A stretch of 64,000 bases of DNA from Bremerella sp. TYQ1 (lineage in GTDB: Bacteria > Planctomycetota > Planctomycetia > Pirellulales > Pirellulaceae): contig NZ_CP083740.1 of the NCBI RefSeq assembly GCF_020150455.1, positions 3,472,001 through 3,536,000 of the forward strand, given 5' to 3'. Both the position numbers and the translations under genes were made by a program. A model generated the notes under the pieces. The model saw only the letters and a program-made list of their open reading frames with translations, did not search any database and was not told where the DNA came from. Positions within the stretch are counted from its first letter, which is position 1, and each line of letters begins with the position of its first letter. This document shows positions 46,537 to 55,853 of the stretch, in pieces.

Positions 46537-48621
46537 TTACTCGCCGTCTCGTGAAGCTTTGAACTCCAAGACACGAATGGAACGTGGGGGCAAATCAATC
46601 GTTAGACGCTTCCCAGCGATGGCCTTCTTGGGCAAGACATCTTCGTCTTCCTTAAAGGGTGAAGATATCTCATATGTTGTTGGCTGTTGCTGCGTCGTCG
46701 GCAGGCCCACGGTTCGATCCAAGTCGATCTCAAACTTGCGATAATCACCGGAAGGGTTGTGCAGCGAGAGATAGCCACGCTCCTCGTCCCATCCGGTAAA
46801 ACCGTACACTTCGCTCTGCATAGGATCGCCACCAATCATCTTCGCTCGTCGGAAGGTAGGGAACATTCGCTCGACCCACAACATCCCCTCCGCCAAGACA
46901 TCCCAATCCTTTTCGCTAAGACTGAACGTTTTCAGATACAACTCAACGAATCCAGTTCCCCGCGACAGGCTCATCAGCAAATAACGGCGAAACACCTCGG
47001 GGTCTTCGTCACTGGAGATCTTCTTCGGCTCGTGATTAAAGATCGAGTTCAGCGGGAACTGAGCATTGTCTGCCGCTGCAGATGCGAATTGATAATAGGC
47101 CCCGTCTCGATAGGCAAGCTGCGAATTGCGATCATCTCCGCGGGCATGATCGCCCACATTGATCAACCAAACGGCGTCGACATGTTGCAGCCACCATGGG
47201 CTTAAGAACGCCCCATTGGAGATCACGATATAGACATCTGGGTTCGCCTCTTCCATGCGATCGAAGATTTGGATCAGTCGTTCTGAACCTCGCGACAGAT
47301 ACCGTTCCTTCGCGTCATCATATTTAGATTCATTGAGAACCGCTTCTCCTCCCTGAAAGCCCTCGATGTCAAAGTTCCGCGTTCTCAAGTGACCGAAGAC
47401 GCCATCCAGCTTGAAGTAGCCCACGCCTTCTTCGGCCAACTGAACCAAGCGTTGCTCCAGGGCGTCCATGTATTTTGGCCCCGTCATCGACATCCATGGA
47501 TCGAGAGAACGCCAACCAGCTTCCCGCATCTTGGGAATCGCTTTCTGACTTCCAAACAAACAGCCAGGACTGACCCACAAGCCAAGCGAGGCGTTTGCCT
47601 TGGCAACCTCTTGTTGAGATCGCTCGAATTTAGGAGAAAACTTTTCATTGACCGGCCAGACGCCTACCTTCGTCCAATCTTGAGTCATGTCCTGCCAGCC
47701 GGCATCGATTGCGTAAACACGAAGCGGAGGAACACTACGATCAACGACCAGCTCTTCGTTTACTTTCCGAACGCTGGCAATGAAGTTCTCCGCGTCCACG
47801 TCTCGGTTGTAGTCGAACCATGAATTGTATTGCGTTTGCAGACGTAAAGGGCGTGCCCGAGTTTGATCGATATAGCTTAGAAATGCATCTTGAATGAACT
47901 TCGGATCGTCGGAAACGCCCAATACAGATGAATGCGTTGTATAGTTATCTCCGGCTTCCAAATGCACATCGGTCAGGTACCGACAAACCAACCGGCCATC
48001 CTTTACCTGATTTCGTGCCGCAGGAAACTCCACACCCCACCACGTTCCACTCGTGGAAGTATAGACAGGCTGTCCTAGCGGCGGCCGCCATTTCGCAGGC
48101 CCTTGCGCGGTAAACTGATCTGCTTGATAAGGAGCATACGCATCGTCGATTGCCAAGCTCTCAAGCTCGACCTCCACGACCTCAATAGATTGCCGCGGCG
48201 AAATGACAAGCTGCTTCCGAATCCATGGTTTCTCCGGTTTCGTAAAGTAACGCAGAACCACATCGAGCTGCACCGTGTCGGCAGTCAAATGCAGTTCGAG
48301 CAATGTACGATCAGGACTTGCCTGACTGCTCTTCACCTTGAAATCGGTTGCTTTCAAACGTACGTCATCGGCATTGCCTTGGACTCGTACGGTTAATGCA
48401 AACTCTTCTCCTTCTCGAGGTCGTGCCTCCGTATTTGCCAGATGATTTAATATCGATTGCGTTCGCGGATGGCCTTGCCTCCACGATATCTCACGCTGGA
48501 CAAATTGATTGCCGACAATCGCACGATCTTCGGCCTGCAAAGAAGTAGCATTCTGCGTCCAGGCAATCGCATTCAAGACAACTACCGCGATTAAAGCCGT
48601 ACGTAAGTTCAATTGAGTCAT
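46537..48621 (-). CDS. Secreted GH36-like alpha-galactosidase-type glycoside hydrolase
   Basis: The 694-aa protein has a signal peptide (about 1-30), an N-terminal beta-sandwich and a TIM barrel. The barrel contains VYAIDAGWQDMTQDW and GVGYFKLDGVFGH, where the Asp of KLDG is the expected nucleophile; a second acid is likely in VWLINVGDHARGDD. This matches GH36/GH27-type retaining alpha-galactosidases. It lies 66 bases after the small secreted protein of the DUF1552 operon and may be co-transcribed. Confidence 0.75.
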   Translation of the reverse strand: MTQLNLRTALIAVVVLNAIAWTQNATSLQAEDRAIVGNQFVQREISWRQGHPRTQSILNHLANTEARPREGEEFALTVRVQGNADDVRLKATDFKVKSSQASPDRTLLELHLTADTVQLDVVLRYFTKPEKPWIRKQLVISPRQSIEVVEVELESLAIDDAYAPYQADQFTAQGPAKWRPPLGQPVYTSTSGTWWGVEFPAARNQVKDGRLVCRYLTDVHLEAGDNYTTHSSVLGVSDDPKFIQDAFLSYIDQTRARPLRLQTQYNSWFDYNRDVDAENFIASVRKVNEELVVDRSVPPLRVYAIDAGWQDMTQDWTKVGVWPVNEKFSPKFERSQQEVAKANASLGLWVSPGCLFGSQKAIPKMREAGWRSLDPWMSMTGPKYMDALEQRLVQLAEEGVGYFKLDGVFGHLRTRNFDIEGFQGGEAVLNESKYDDAKERYLSRGSERLIQIFDRMEEANPDVYIVISNGAFLSPWWLQHVDAVWLINVGDHARGDDRNSQLAYRDGAYYQFASAAADNAQFPLNSIFNHEPKKISSDEDPEVFRRYLLMSLSRGTGFVELYLKTFSLSEKDWDVLAEGMLWVERMFPTFRRAKMIGGDPMQSEVYGFTGWDEERGYLSLHNPSGDYRKFEIDLDRTVGLPTTQQQPTTYEISSPFKEDEDVLPKKAIAGKRLTIDLPPRSIRVLEFKASRDGE

Positions 48622-48687
48622 TACCGCTGGTGTCCTGTTTTTCTGCCCGCCGACATAAAGCTCGTCTACAGCGGAATTCGACGCGTA

Positions 48688-49248
48688 CTATGGTTTTGCG
48701 CCGGAAGAATTCTTGGTCGAAGCCTGTTTCTCTAGCCATGGTCCCCAATCCGCCTCCGGACTTTCTTCGACCCTGGAAACCTCATCAACCCAGACGAGCC
48801 CAAAGATATGATAAGGAGGTTCGTAGGCCCAATTTCCTTGAACGCGAATGGGGCCGTCATAAACAACATGCCGTTTTCGGACCATATCTTGCGTTAGCAT
48901 CGGCTTGTACGCGTGGGCTTCGGACAGGTGAAGTTCGAGAAACAACTCGGGATAGGGAAAACGCTTTTCCTGCGGAATAAAAGATTGATCGGCCGTCTTG
49001 AAATAGACGGTTTTCCCGATGGTGACCAAGCGTCCGACGGCGTCAATCTCTCCCTCGCGTGCGAACGTTTGAATGCGGTAAGCCCGAGGAAAGTCATTCT
49101 TTCCGTTAAGAATCATCGCAAGCTTTTCCGCATCGGTAACCTTCGGCGGTACTTCGCCTGCCATCGCGGTTCCGCACAGTGTTCCAATTAGCAAAGAGCT
49201 ACACAGAAAACTCTGTGTGAATGTATTTATGCGTCGTTGGTCCAGCAT
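48688..49248 (-). CDS. Secreted hypothetical protein of the DUF1552 operon
   Basis: The 186-aa precursor has a signal peptide ending near TAMA. The mature part alternates strands and loops, with a WGPWLE segment near the C-terminus. No family recognised. Its start overlaps the DUF1552 stop by one base (49248), so it is translationally coupled to that gene. Confidence 0.65.
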   Translation of the reverse strand: MLDQRRINTFTQSFLCSSLLIGTLCGTAMAGEVPPKVTDAEKLAMILNGKNDFPRAYRIQTFAREGEIDAVGRLVTIGKTVYFKTADQSFIPQEKRFPYPELFLELHLSEAHAYKPMLTQDMVRKRHVVYDGPIRVQGNWAYEPPYHIFGLVWVDEVSRVEESPEADWGPWLEKQASTKNSSGAKP

Positions 49249-50612
49249 TAAACAATCAACTCCTCAAGCGGCCCCTTTTGGACATCGTCACCGACGCCGG
49301 CCATCAGATGGCCAAACGAATCGGCAGGTAGTCCGGCTGCGTGAAGCAGCGAGTTGTGAATTGTATTGACCGTCCGCCAGCCTGATTCGCCCCGTGTGGG
49401 ATAGACGACGTAGCGGCCATCGAGCTTCAATCGCGGCGATCCGCCCAGCAGCACGTAGGGCCATTCCAAACATTGCGTATGATGTTTATCGGCCGCGTCG
49501 CTCAGGTAAACAATCACCGTGTTGTCCAACATGGTTCCGTTACCTTCGGGAATTTCAGCCAGCCGATCCATCGTTCGCGCAATCAACTGAAAATGATAAG
49601 CACGAATGGCCTCCGCTTCCGCAATCGCCTGCTTGTCGCCGCCGATCACGGCATGTCCCATCGGATGCTTTGACTGCGAGGCGAACTTAGCAAACTGAAT
49701 GTTAAAGTGCCGAAAGCCAACGCCTGAGGCGATCGTCACAACATCGGTCAAGCCTGAGATAAGCGTTGACATTGCCAAATCGAAGTGCGCATCCAGCCGA
49801 GCTTCAGGCAGCGTCGAGCGTAGTGGATCGCTTGGCTTGAAGGGATCCAACGTCTTCTGACCAGCCAGTTCCTTCACGCGTCGGTTGCGGACCTGAATGT
49901 TCTCGTAAGCATCCAGGTACAAATCGAGCTTTCCTTTTTCGGCCTTCGGAAGTGCCTTTCGAGCGCTACGGATATCCTCCTTCAAATAGTCGAGCAGATA
50001 GGCTTGTTCTTTCGTCGTATCGGAAGCCGCAATGGGACCGAAGATCCTTTTATAAGCCGCGTCAGGGCTGCAGAACGTCGCCGCGCTTTGGCCTGGGCCT
50101 GTCGCCGAACAATTGAACACCACATCACGATCTTGAGCAGAGATTCCGAGAACGACATGATCAAAAACGGTATTGGCATGGCGTCCCAGAACATAGTCGA
50201 TCGTTGCATCGTGAATCACTTTCCCGTCACGCGTGTTAAAGGCCCCCAGCGCACCGTGACTTGTCGAGTGCCCTCCTCCGCAAACCTCGCCATTAATCCC
50301 CTGCATCACCACCATGCGGTCGGCATACTTTTGCACAGGCTGAAGCGAGGTAGGCAACTGATCTGCTTCTAATGGGTGCACATCCAATTGCTGGCGATCT
50401 TCCCGTTTAATGAATGGCAGATTTCGCGGATGAAGCTGTGCCGGCGGAAGACCGTTCCCTTCCAGGACAAACAGGAATCGCGGCGACTTGCGTTCAACAC
50501 CTTCTGCGGCCAATGCCATATTGGCCAGCATCGGTGTCAGATAGGTTGCTCCTCCAAGTCCCAGCGAAAGACTCTTGAGGAATGTGCGGCGTGCTTGCAG
50601 GTTACCATTCAT
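49248..50612 (-). CDS. DUF1552-family Tat-exported protein
   Basis: The 454-aa protein begins with a twin-arginine signal (RRTFLKSLSLGLGGATYLTPML). Residues following contain GNGLPPAQL, GHSTSHGALGAF, a long helical part and the terminal SLLHAAGLPADSFG, typical of DUF1552, which always pairs with DUF1592-type c-type-cytochrome proteins. These are abundant in Planctomycetes and thought to act at the cell envelope; the activity is not known. It overlaps the DUF1592 gene by four bases. Confidence 0.93.
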   Translation of the reverse strand: MNGNLQARRTFLKSLSLGLGGATYLTPMLANMALAAEGVERKSPRFLFVLEGNGLPPAQLHPRNLPFIKREDRQQLDVHPLEADQLPTSLQPVQKYADRMVVMQGINGEVCGGGHSTSHGALGAFNTRDGKVIHDATIDYVLGRHANTVFDHVVLGISAQDRDVVFNCSATGPGQSAATFCSPDAAYKRIFGPIAASDTTKEQAYLLDYLKEDIRSARKALPKAEKGKLDLYLDAYENIQVRNRRVKELAGQKTLDPFKPSDPLRSTLPEARLDAHFDLAMSTLISGLTDVVTIASGVGFRHFNIQFAKFASQSKHPMGHAVIGGDKQAIAEAEAIRAYHFQLIARTMDRLAEIPEGNGTMLDNTVIVYLSDAADKHHTQCLEWPYVLLGGSPRLKLDGRYVVYPTRGESGWRTVNTIHNSLLHAAGLPADSFGHLMAGVGDDVQKGPLEELIV

Positions 50613-52600
50613 GATGCATTTACCGTTGCCTGGTCGTCGACACGATAGAGAAACGAATCCGAAGTTAGCAGGGACAAAACGGCAGCCTTGAGACTTCCGT
50701 TTGAATCGTCGTAGGCGGCTTCCATATCGATCAACGTCGGGGCATCAACGATCGTTTCGTTGCGGCCCATGAAGAAGCGGAACAGATGCCGCAGAAATAC
50801 TTGTTTCACTTTTCGTGATTCGGCCAGCTGCGTTACGTAGGGGATTGGTCCGGCAACTTCGGTTTCCCATAGCTCCCCAGTGGTGACTACTGGCTTCGAT
50901 TTTTCTTCCGTTCGGAACTGTCCAAATAGGTCGTACTGCTCGAATGGTAAGCCCAACGGATCCATATGCCGGTGACAGTGAATGCACTGCTGTGCCTGAG
51001 TCACGTGCATTTTTTCGCGAAGCGTCAACGACTCGTCTTCCGGGAGACGAGCGTCAACTTCGACAGGAGCATCCGGAACCATCCCGCCGAGCAGCTTCGT
51101 TGTGACCCAGCGCCCTCGTTGAATCGCCTGGTTCTTTTCGTTGTCCGAGAACGCCAGCAGCCACGCGGGATGGGTCAAGATTCCTGCCCTTTCCTCCCCT
51201 GGCATCGTGAACCAATCCGGGTGCTTCCCGACGTCGCTCGGCTTCAAATTGTAGTTGCGATGGTAATCTTTGTAGCCATTTTCCCAGCGGATCGGCGAGA
51301 TCTTCGTTCCGGTATAGTTGAACATCCCACGAACAAAATAATGTCGCGAAGTAAGCCACTTCTGCAGTACCTCTTCGTCCTCATCGATGATCTTTAGGAT
51401 GAACGCGTCCGCGTCTTGAACGAGACGCTTAGGATGGTAGTCGTGCTTGTCCGCATCTTTAAATACTTCTTCCGCCCGAGGGTACTCGAAATATTCGTGA
51501 GCAAATCGAAGCAACCGTGTCCGCATTGCGTCGCGCTCCAAGTAGGGTTTTAAGACCGAACGAAGTCGTTCCCGATCGTTCAGATCCACCCTTTCTAAAG
51601 AGCGAATCAGCGCCGTATCTGGACCAGCGACATCCAACGCGTAGCCCAGCGCCGTAGCCGCCTCCCAGGGGCTCAAATATCGCCGACCGAATCGATCCTT
51701 TTCGCCTGCCCCTAGCTCGAAACGAAACAACACGTTCGGACGCAATAAGATCGCCTTGACGGCGAGACGGTTGGCAACTTGTGGGCCCAGATCTCGCTTA
51801 CCCTTGGCATGCAGTTCCAAAATTGCTTCGAGCGATTCCTCTTGAGGTCGTTGGCCGGTGATCGCGTGGAAGATCGCACCCCACAGTTCTTCATCATCGC
51901 CATTCGCTCGTTTTTGGTAGCGCTTCCATTGTCGGCTCATAAAGGAGTCGACAATCAAATCCGCTTCCAAGAGCAGCATCTCGGTCGTTGAGTGATCAAA
52001 AGCATGTACGTTGGCAAAGTCGAGGAACGTGTGGTCAGGCGTTTGATACGGAAACGAAACCGGCTTCGCGTTATTGCGATGATCGTAGAACAACTTCGGG
52101 CTGGCCGTAATACTGCGCGATCTTTCGATGAACGAATCGACGTCAAGTCTCCAGATCCGCGCTGGTGTTGCGGCCTTTCGTACCTGGGGTTCGGTAAACA
52201 AACGAGCATGATCGACCAGATTGCCATAGCCAGGCTGGCGAGTCCGATCATGTCCCTTTGCTTTGAGCACGTTGTCCAGAGAACGAATAAATCTTGCGCG
52301 TTCTGATGACGTTGGCTGCTGCGAGTATTCCGGCGGCATGTTATGCAGCGCCGATTGATCGTACGTACCAAAGAGCAACGCGATATCCGTAGTACGCTGC
52401 AATTCGGTCAGATCGACATCTCCTTCGGTCGTGTCGCTTCCGTGACACTCGATGCAATACTTGGAAACGTACGAACCAATGATTGCTTCGTCCGCTGCTG
52501 CCGTAGAGACAGCCAGCAAAACGGCGGCAGTCGCCATCACAGAGCGCTGGATTCGCGAAAGGGAGTTTACTGAATCGTTCATGGCTCGAGTGGTTTTCAC
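50609..52600 (-). CDS. DUF1592/DUF1588/DUF1585 cytochrome-c-like protein
   Basis: The 663-aa precursor has a signal peptide, then a c-type heme motif CIECH (near residue 47), followed by the DUF1587/1592/1595 helical modules. A second heme-like motif CIHCH with DPLGLPFEQYD marks DUF1588, and a final DUF1585-like segment (LKAAVLSLLTSDSFLYR) ends the protein. It is exported and probably binds heme at the membrane. Its partner is the overlapping DUF1552 gene; it also overlaps the FecR gene by four bases. Confidence 0.95.
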   Translation of the reverse strand: MKTTRAMNDSVNSLSRIQRSVMATAAVLLAVSTAAADEAIIGSYVSKYCIECHGSDTTEGDVDLTELQRTTDIALLFGTYDQSALHNMPPEYSQQPTSSERARFIRSLDNVLKAKGHDRTRQPGYGNLVDHARLFTEPQVRKAATPARIWRLDVDSFIERSRSITASPKLFYDHRNNAKPVSFPYQTPDHTFLDFANVHAFDHSTTEMLLLEADLIVDSFMSRQWKRYQKRANGDDEELWGAIFHAITGQRPQEESLEAILELHAKGKRDLGPQVANRLAVKAILLRPNVLFRFELGAGEKDRFGRRYLSPWEAATALGYALDVAGPDTALIRSLERVDLNDRERLRSVLKPYLERDAMRTRLLRFAHEYFEYPRAEEVFKDADKHDYHPKRLVQDADAFILKIIDEDEEVLQKWLTSRHYFVRGMFNYTGTKISPIRWENGYKDYHRNYNLKPSDVGKHPDWFTMPGEERAGILTHPAWLLAFSDNEKNQAIQRGRWVTTKLLGGMVPDAPVEVDARLPEDESLTLREKMHVTQAQQCIHCHRHMDPLGLPFEQYDLFGQFRTEEKSKPVVTTGELWETEVAGPIPYVTQLAESRKVKQVFLRHLFRFFMGRNETIVDAPTLIDMEAAYDDSNGSLKAAVLSLLTSDSFLYRVDDQATVNAS

Positions 52601-53943
52601 AGGGACGACTTTGCTTTCACTGCCAGACCGTACATGAATGAATGGACGCCGCGAACTCGGTGTTCCAGCGGCGCACCCAGCTTGAACTCGCCAGGTCCCG
52701 CTTCACATTTCCAAATCGCAAAGTTGACGTAGGGGCCATCTTCTTCGACCGTTGCCGCCGGATGCGACTCCATCGCAGGATGCCATTCACCGGCCCGAAT
52801 CGTCGCGCCGGTCGGTTCGAATCGTTCGGCCACCCAATCAGGCGTCTGCCCTTCCGAGACAACCAACAAGTAGACAACCGCAGGCTCGTTCAGCTCCAGC
52901 GTTAGCTCGTAGTCTTCGATGAAACGAAAGTGATAATACGTCCGAATGAGATCGGCGTTGTCGATCCACTCCGGAAATTCTTCCCCCGGGACCGCCCCCC
53001 ATACTGGATTCGGTTTATCGTTGAACGCCAACGCCCCAGGCTTCATTCCTTCCTGAATCACCGCATAAAACGGCCGCAAGTCGCCATCGCCGAGATTGTC
53101 ATAAACCTCTCGCACCACCCCTTGGCTCGACACGCGACGCAGTCCCAATCGGTCCGCCTGCAAGGCGACTTGCTGCCAACGTCTTAACCCGGCGCGGGCC
53201 GAGAAGCGAAGTGCTTCCCCTTCGGTCAGCGTGACGACCTCGCGCGAAGACATCGTGTCGGCCGGATGAAACTCGACGGTGCCAGAGAAAACGGCCACAC
53301 GTGACTCGCCATCGCGTTCGACTTCCAGTCCGAAACTGGTTCCCAAGTCAACCACTTTTCCCGCCGCGGTCAGAACCGTAAAGCCTTCCCCACCGCTGCC
53401 AACATCCGCGCTCAGCCGTCCTTCGATCAATCGTAGCGTCGTGTCGTTCTCGAAGACGGCCTCCAGCGGAGCGATCAACTCGACACGAACATTCCGCGGC
53501 AACATGATTTCTAAAGCGCCTGCTTCAAGTCGTACCGACCCAAGCGAGATCTGCTGTCCGGCCGACAACGAACCGGAAAACCCTTGTAGTTGTGTATCAG
53601 TCGCCCCGATCACGCTGACATCGACGCCAGTCGAGCCTCCCGGCAAAACGAACCAGACGCCAAGTAACAAAGACAACGCCAACGCAAACCCTAATGACGC
53701 CTGACGCCATGTTGGCCGCTTGCGTGCAACGGGGGCGACATCTACTTTTTCGTTGGCTTGCTGGGCATGGCATACGGAGCGAACCGCCGTCCGTAACTGT
53801 TGCTCCTGAATGTTCGCTTCGACAAACTGACGCATGTTCTGCGGATCTTGCTTGAGCCACTGCTGAAGCTGTTGCTCTTCGGCGTCGGTCAAACTTCCTT
53901 CCAGCCAACGATCAAGCAGCCGATTCTCGATGTCTCCCATCAA
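52597..53943 (-). CDS. FecR-family anti-sigma/regulator protein
   Basis: The 448-aa protein has an anti-sigma-like cytoplasmic start (LLDRWLEGSLTDAEEQQLQQWL), one membrane helix (SLGFALALSLLLGVWFVL) around residues 85-105, then the extracellular FecR domain (LEIMLPRNVRVELIAP, AAGKVVDLGTSFGLEV, VAVFSGTVEFHP) and a distinct C-terminal domain. It presumably controls the ECF sigma factor that starts the operon. Overlap with neighbours is four bases on each side. Confidence 0.9.
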   Translation of the reverse strand: MMGDIENRLLDRWLEGSLTDAEEQQLQQWLKQDPQNMRQFVEANIQEQQLRTAVRSVCHAQQANEKVDVAPVARKRPTWRQASLGFALALSLLLGVWFVLPGGSTGVDVSVIGATDTQLQGFSGSLSAGQQISLGSVRLEAGALEIMLPRNVRVELIAPLEAVFENDTTLRLIEGRLSADVGSGGEGFTVLTAAGKVVDLGTSFGLEVERDGESRVAVFSGTVEFHPADTMSSREVVTLTEGEALRFSARAGLRRWQQVALQADRLGLRRVSSQGVVREVYDNLGDGDLRPFYAVIQEGMKPGALAFNDKPNPVWGAVPGEEFPEWIDNADLIRTYYHFRFIEDYELTLELNEPAVVYLLVVSEGQTPDWVAERFEPTGATIRAGEWHPAMESHPAATVEEDGPYVNFAIWKCEAGPGEFKLGAPLEHRVRGVHSFMYGLAVKAKSSL

Positions 53944-54467
53944 AACGCTCCTTGCTCGCGAAGTTGCCCTTCAATGCATCGCCGCAAAGCGATTCGAATC
54001 CGATGCAGTGTCGATCGAACGCTCGTGGCCGTTCGCCCTAACTGACCGGCAATGGCATCCGAATTCATGTTTTCGACGTAACGAAGACGCAATAGCTCTT
54101 GCTGCTTGCTTTCCAGCTTGGCAACACAACTACGCAGTGCCAACGCTTCGTCAGCCACCTGTGGAGAAATCTCGACCCAGGCCGCCGTATATTGTTCCAG
54201 CAGCTCGTCATCGCAAACGATTCGACTTCGGGCCAAGTCACGCCGATTGCTCAGGATCTCGAACTTGGCAATTCCTAATGCCCACGCCAGAAAGGGGCGA
54301 GACGGGTCGTACTGCGAAAACTTCAATAGCAACGCCACCGACGTATTTTGGACGATGTCGCGCGCCGCCCAAGCATCTCCTACGAGCGATTCAACGTATT
54401 GACTGACCACCGGTTGGGCCTCGGTCCACAGTCGCGTGAATTGCATTTGTTGTTCGTTTGTCAGCAT
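53940..54467 (-). CDS. ECF RNA polymerase sigma factor, heads the FecR operon
   Basis: The 175-aa product has sigma region 2 (RDIVQNTSVALLLKFSQYDPSRPFLAWALGIAKFEIL) and region 4 with a helix-turn-helix (LLRLRYVENMNSDAIAGQLGRTATSVRSTLHRIRIAL). It is the first gene of the operon sigma-FecR-DUF1592-DUF1552-secreted protein-hydrolase, all coupled by short overlaps. It likely activates its own operon in response to an envelope signal relayed by FecR. Confidence 0.92.
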   Translation of the reverse strand: MLTNEQQMQFTRLWTEAQPVVSQYVESLVGDAWAARDIVQNTSVALLLKFSQYDPSRPFLAWALGIAKFEILSNRRDLARSRIVCDDELLEQYTAAWVEISPQVADEALALRSCVAKLESKQQELLRLRYVENMNSDAIAGQLGRTATSVRSTLHRIRIALRRCIEGQLREQGAF

Positions 54468-54792
54468 CGCAATGAAATCTCCGTACCCTTACTCTCCACG
54501 AGAATCGCTAGTGTCGCAGAGATTCAGCGAAAATCGGTCAGAAACTTGAAGTCCTTCCTGCCGACGCTCTTCAATGACCAGCCGATCGCCCAGCCCACAA
54601 AAAACGCAAAGCCTTTTACTGAAAGCACTTACAGCATCAAAAACGAAACAGCAAAAATATTTGGCCGCTTCGGCCGCCGGCTTCCGCTAGGCATCTTAGG
54701 CGAGATCCCCCTGGCACAACGACGCTATAAGGAGCCATTTCATCAACGTTCAGCCTACAACTGTCGCGGCAAATTCAGCACCTCTGGGGCGT

Positions 54793-55797
54793 GTGGCTCA
54801 TGTTCTGCATGCGTACTTGTTGCCGCTGCTGATTGCGGCATACGCCTTGGCCGCTTTTTTGCCATCGCTGGGGACAGTTGCCAGGACGCATGTTTTCTTG
54901 GAGCGTCCTTTACCCGTTGTGCTACTGGGCGCGTTGCTGTTCTTTGCTGGAGTTGGCATAGAACCGCGCGAGCTAGGGAGAGCGACTCGGTGTTGGTGGC
55001 AAGTCCTCTTATCCTGCGTGCTGCTGGTGGGTGTGCCAGGCGTTGTCGTGGCTTCGCTTAGTCTCGCCAGTCGATTTTTACCGGAAGGAACGATCGCCGG
55101 ACTTGGCCTGGTCGCGCTAATGCCGACGGCGGCAGCATCGGTGGCTTGGACACAACTGAGCCGGGGCAACGTTACTATCAATTTCGCATTGCTCCTTCTC
55201 AGCACTTTGCTGACTCCGCTTATTCTGACATTCGCGTTCAATCCCAGCTCGGTTGAATTCAGCGATGTGAACATGCCGATACGGATGTTCGGATCGTGGA
55301 TTGTCCCCGCGGTGCTTCTCGGAATTCTGGTTCGCTACCTGCTCGGAGAACATCGCGTCGCGTACCTTCGTCCGGCGCTCAAAGTCTGCAATGTGCTACT
55401 TTTGCTGTTCTTGAATTACACAAACGCTTCGTTGGCACTGCCTGAAATCGTTCGCGACTTCCAACCGCAACAGCTGTTGATGGTGATCGCAGCGACCGCG
55501 TTGATGTGCAGTATTGTGTTCGGCATTGGCGTGACACTGACATCTCGCCTCGGAGTCGGCCGCTCGGAAGTCCCGTCGCTTGTTTACGGAGTCGGTATGA
55601 AGAATACCGGAATGGCTTTGGTCTTGGCAGCCGTTTGGCTAGATCAGTTTCCACTCGCGATGGTGGCGATCATCGTCTACACGTTTTGCCAACATGTATT
55701 GGCAGGCATCTTTCATCAGTGGAATCAAAATACGGCCACACAGTTAATTGCCAACGAGGTTCACCCTACGCCGAAGAACAGGGTAGAGTCTCGCTGA
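54793..55797 (+). CDS. BASS-family (bile acid:sodium symporter-like) transporter
   Basis: A 334-aa polytopic protein with about nine to ten membrane helices. Motifs include VALMPTAAASVAWTQLSRGN and YGVGMKNTGMALVLA, the latter typical of the BASS superfamily transporting organic anions with sodium. The usable start is GTG 54793. The same frame is open upstream; a strong AAGGAG lies at 54729-54734, followed seven bases later by ATC at 54742, so a rare ATC start would add 17 residues. Substrate unknown. Region 54468-54741 holds nothing else seen. Confidence 0.85.
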   Translation: MAHVLHAYLLPLLIAAYALAAFLPSLGTVARTHVFLERPLPVVLLGALLFFAGVGIEPRELGRATRCWWQVLLSCVLLVGVPGVVVASLSLASRFLPEGTIAGLGLVALMPTAAASVAWTQLSRGNVTINFALLLLSTLLTPLILTFAFNPSSVEFSDVNMPIRMFGSWIVPAVLLGILVRYLLGEHRVAYLRPALKVCNVLLLLFLNYTNASLALPEIVRDFQPQQLLMVIAATALMCSIVFGIGVTLTSRLGVGRSEVPSLVYGVGMKNTGMALVLAAVWLDQFPLAMVAIIVYTFCQHVLAGIFHQWNQNTATQLIANEVHPTPKNRVESR

Positions 55798-55853
55798 ACC
55801 GGGGCGTTCGCCGCTGCGATCAGCAACGCAGCGTTCCCAGTGGATGCTTCGCG

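Noticed and set aside
54348..55061. 237-aa plus-strand frame
   Set aside because: Overlaps the sigma-factor gene start and the BASS gene in another frame; composition is not protein-like.
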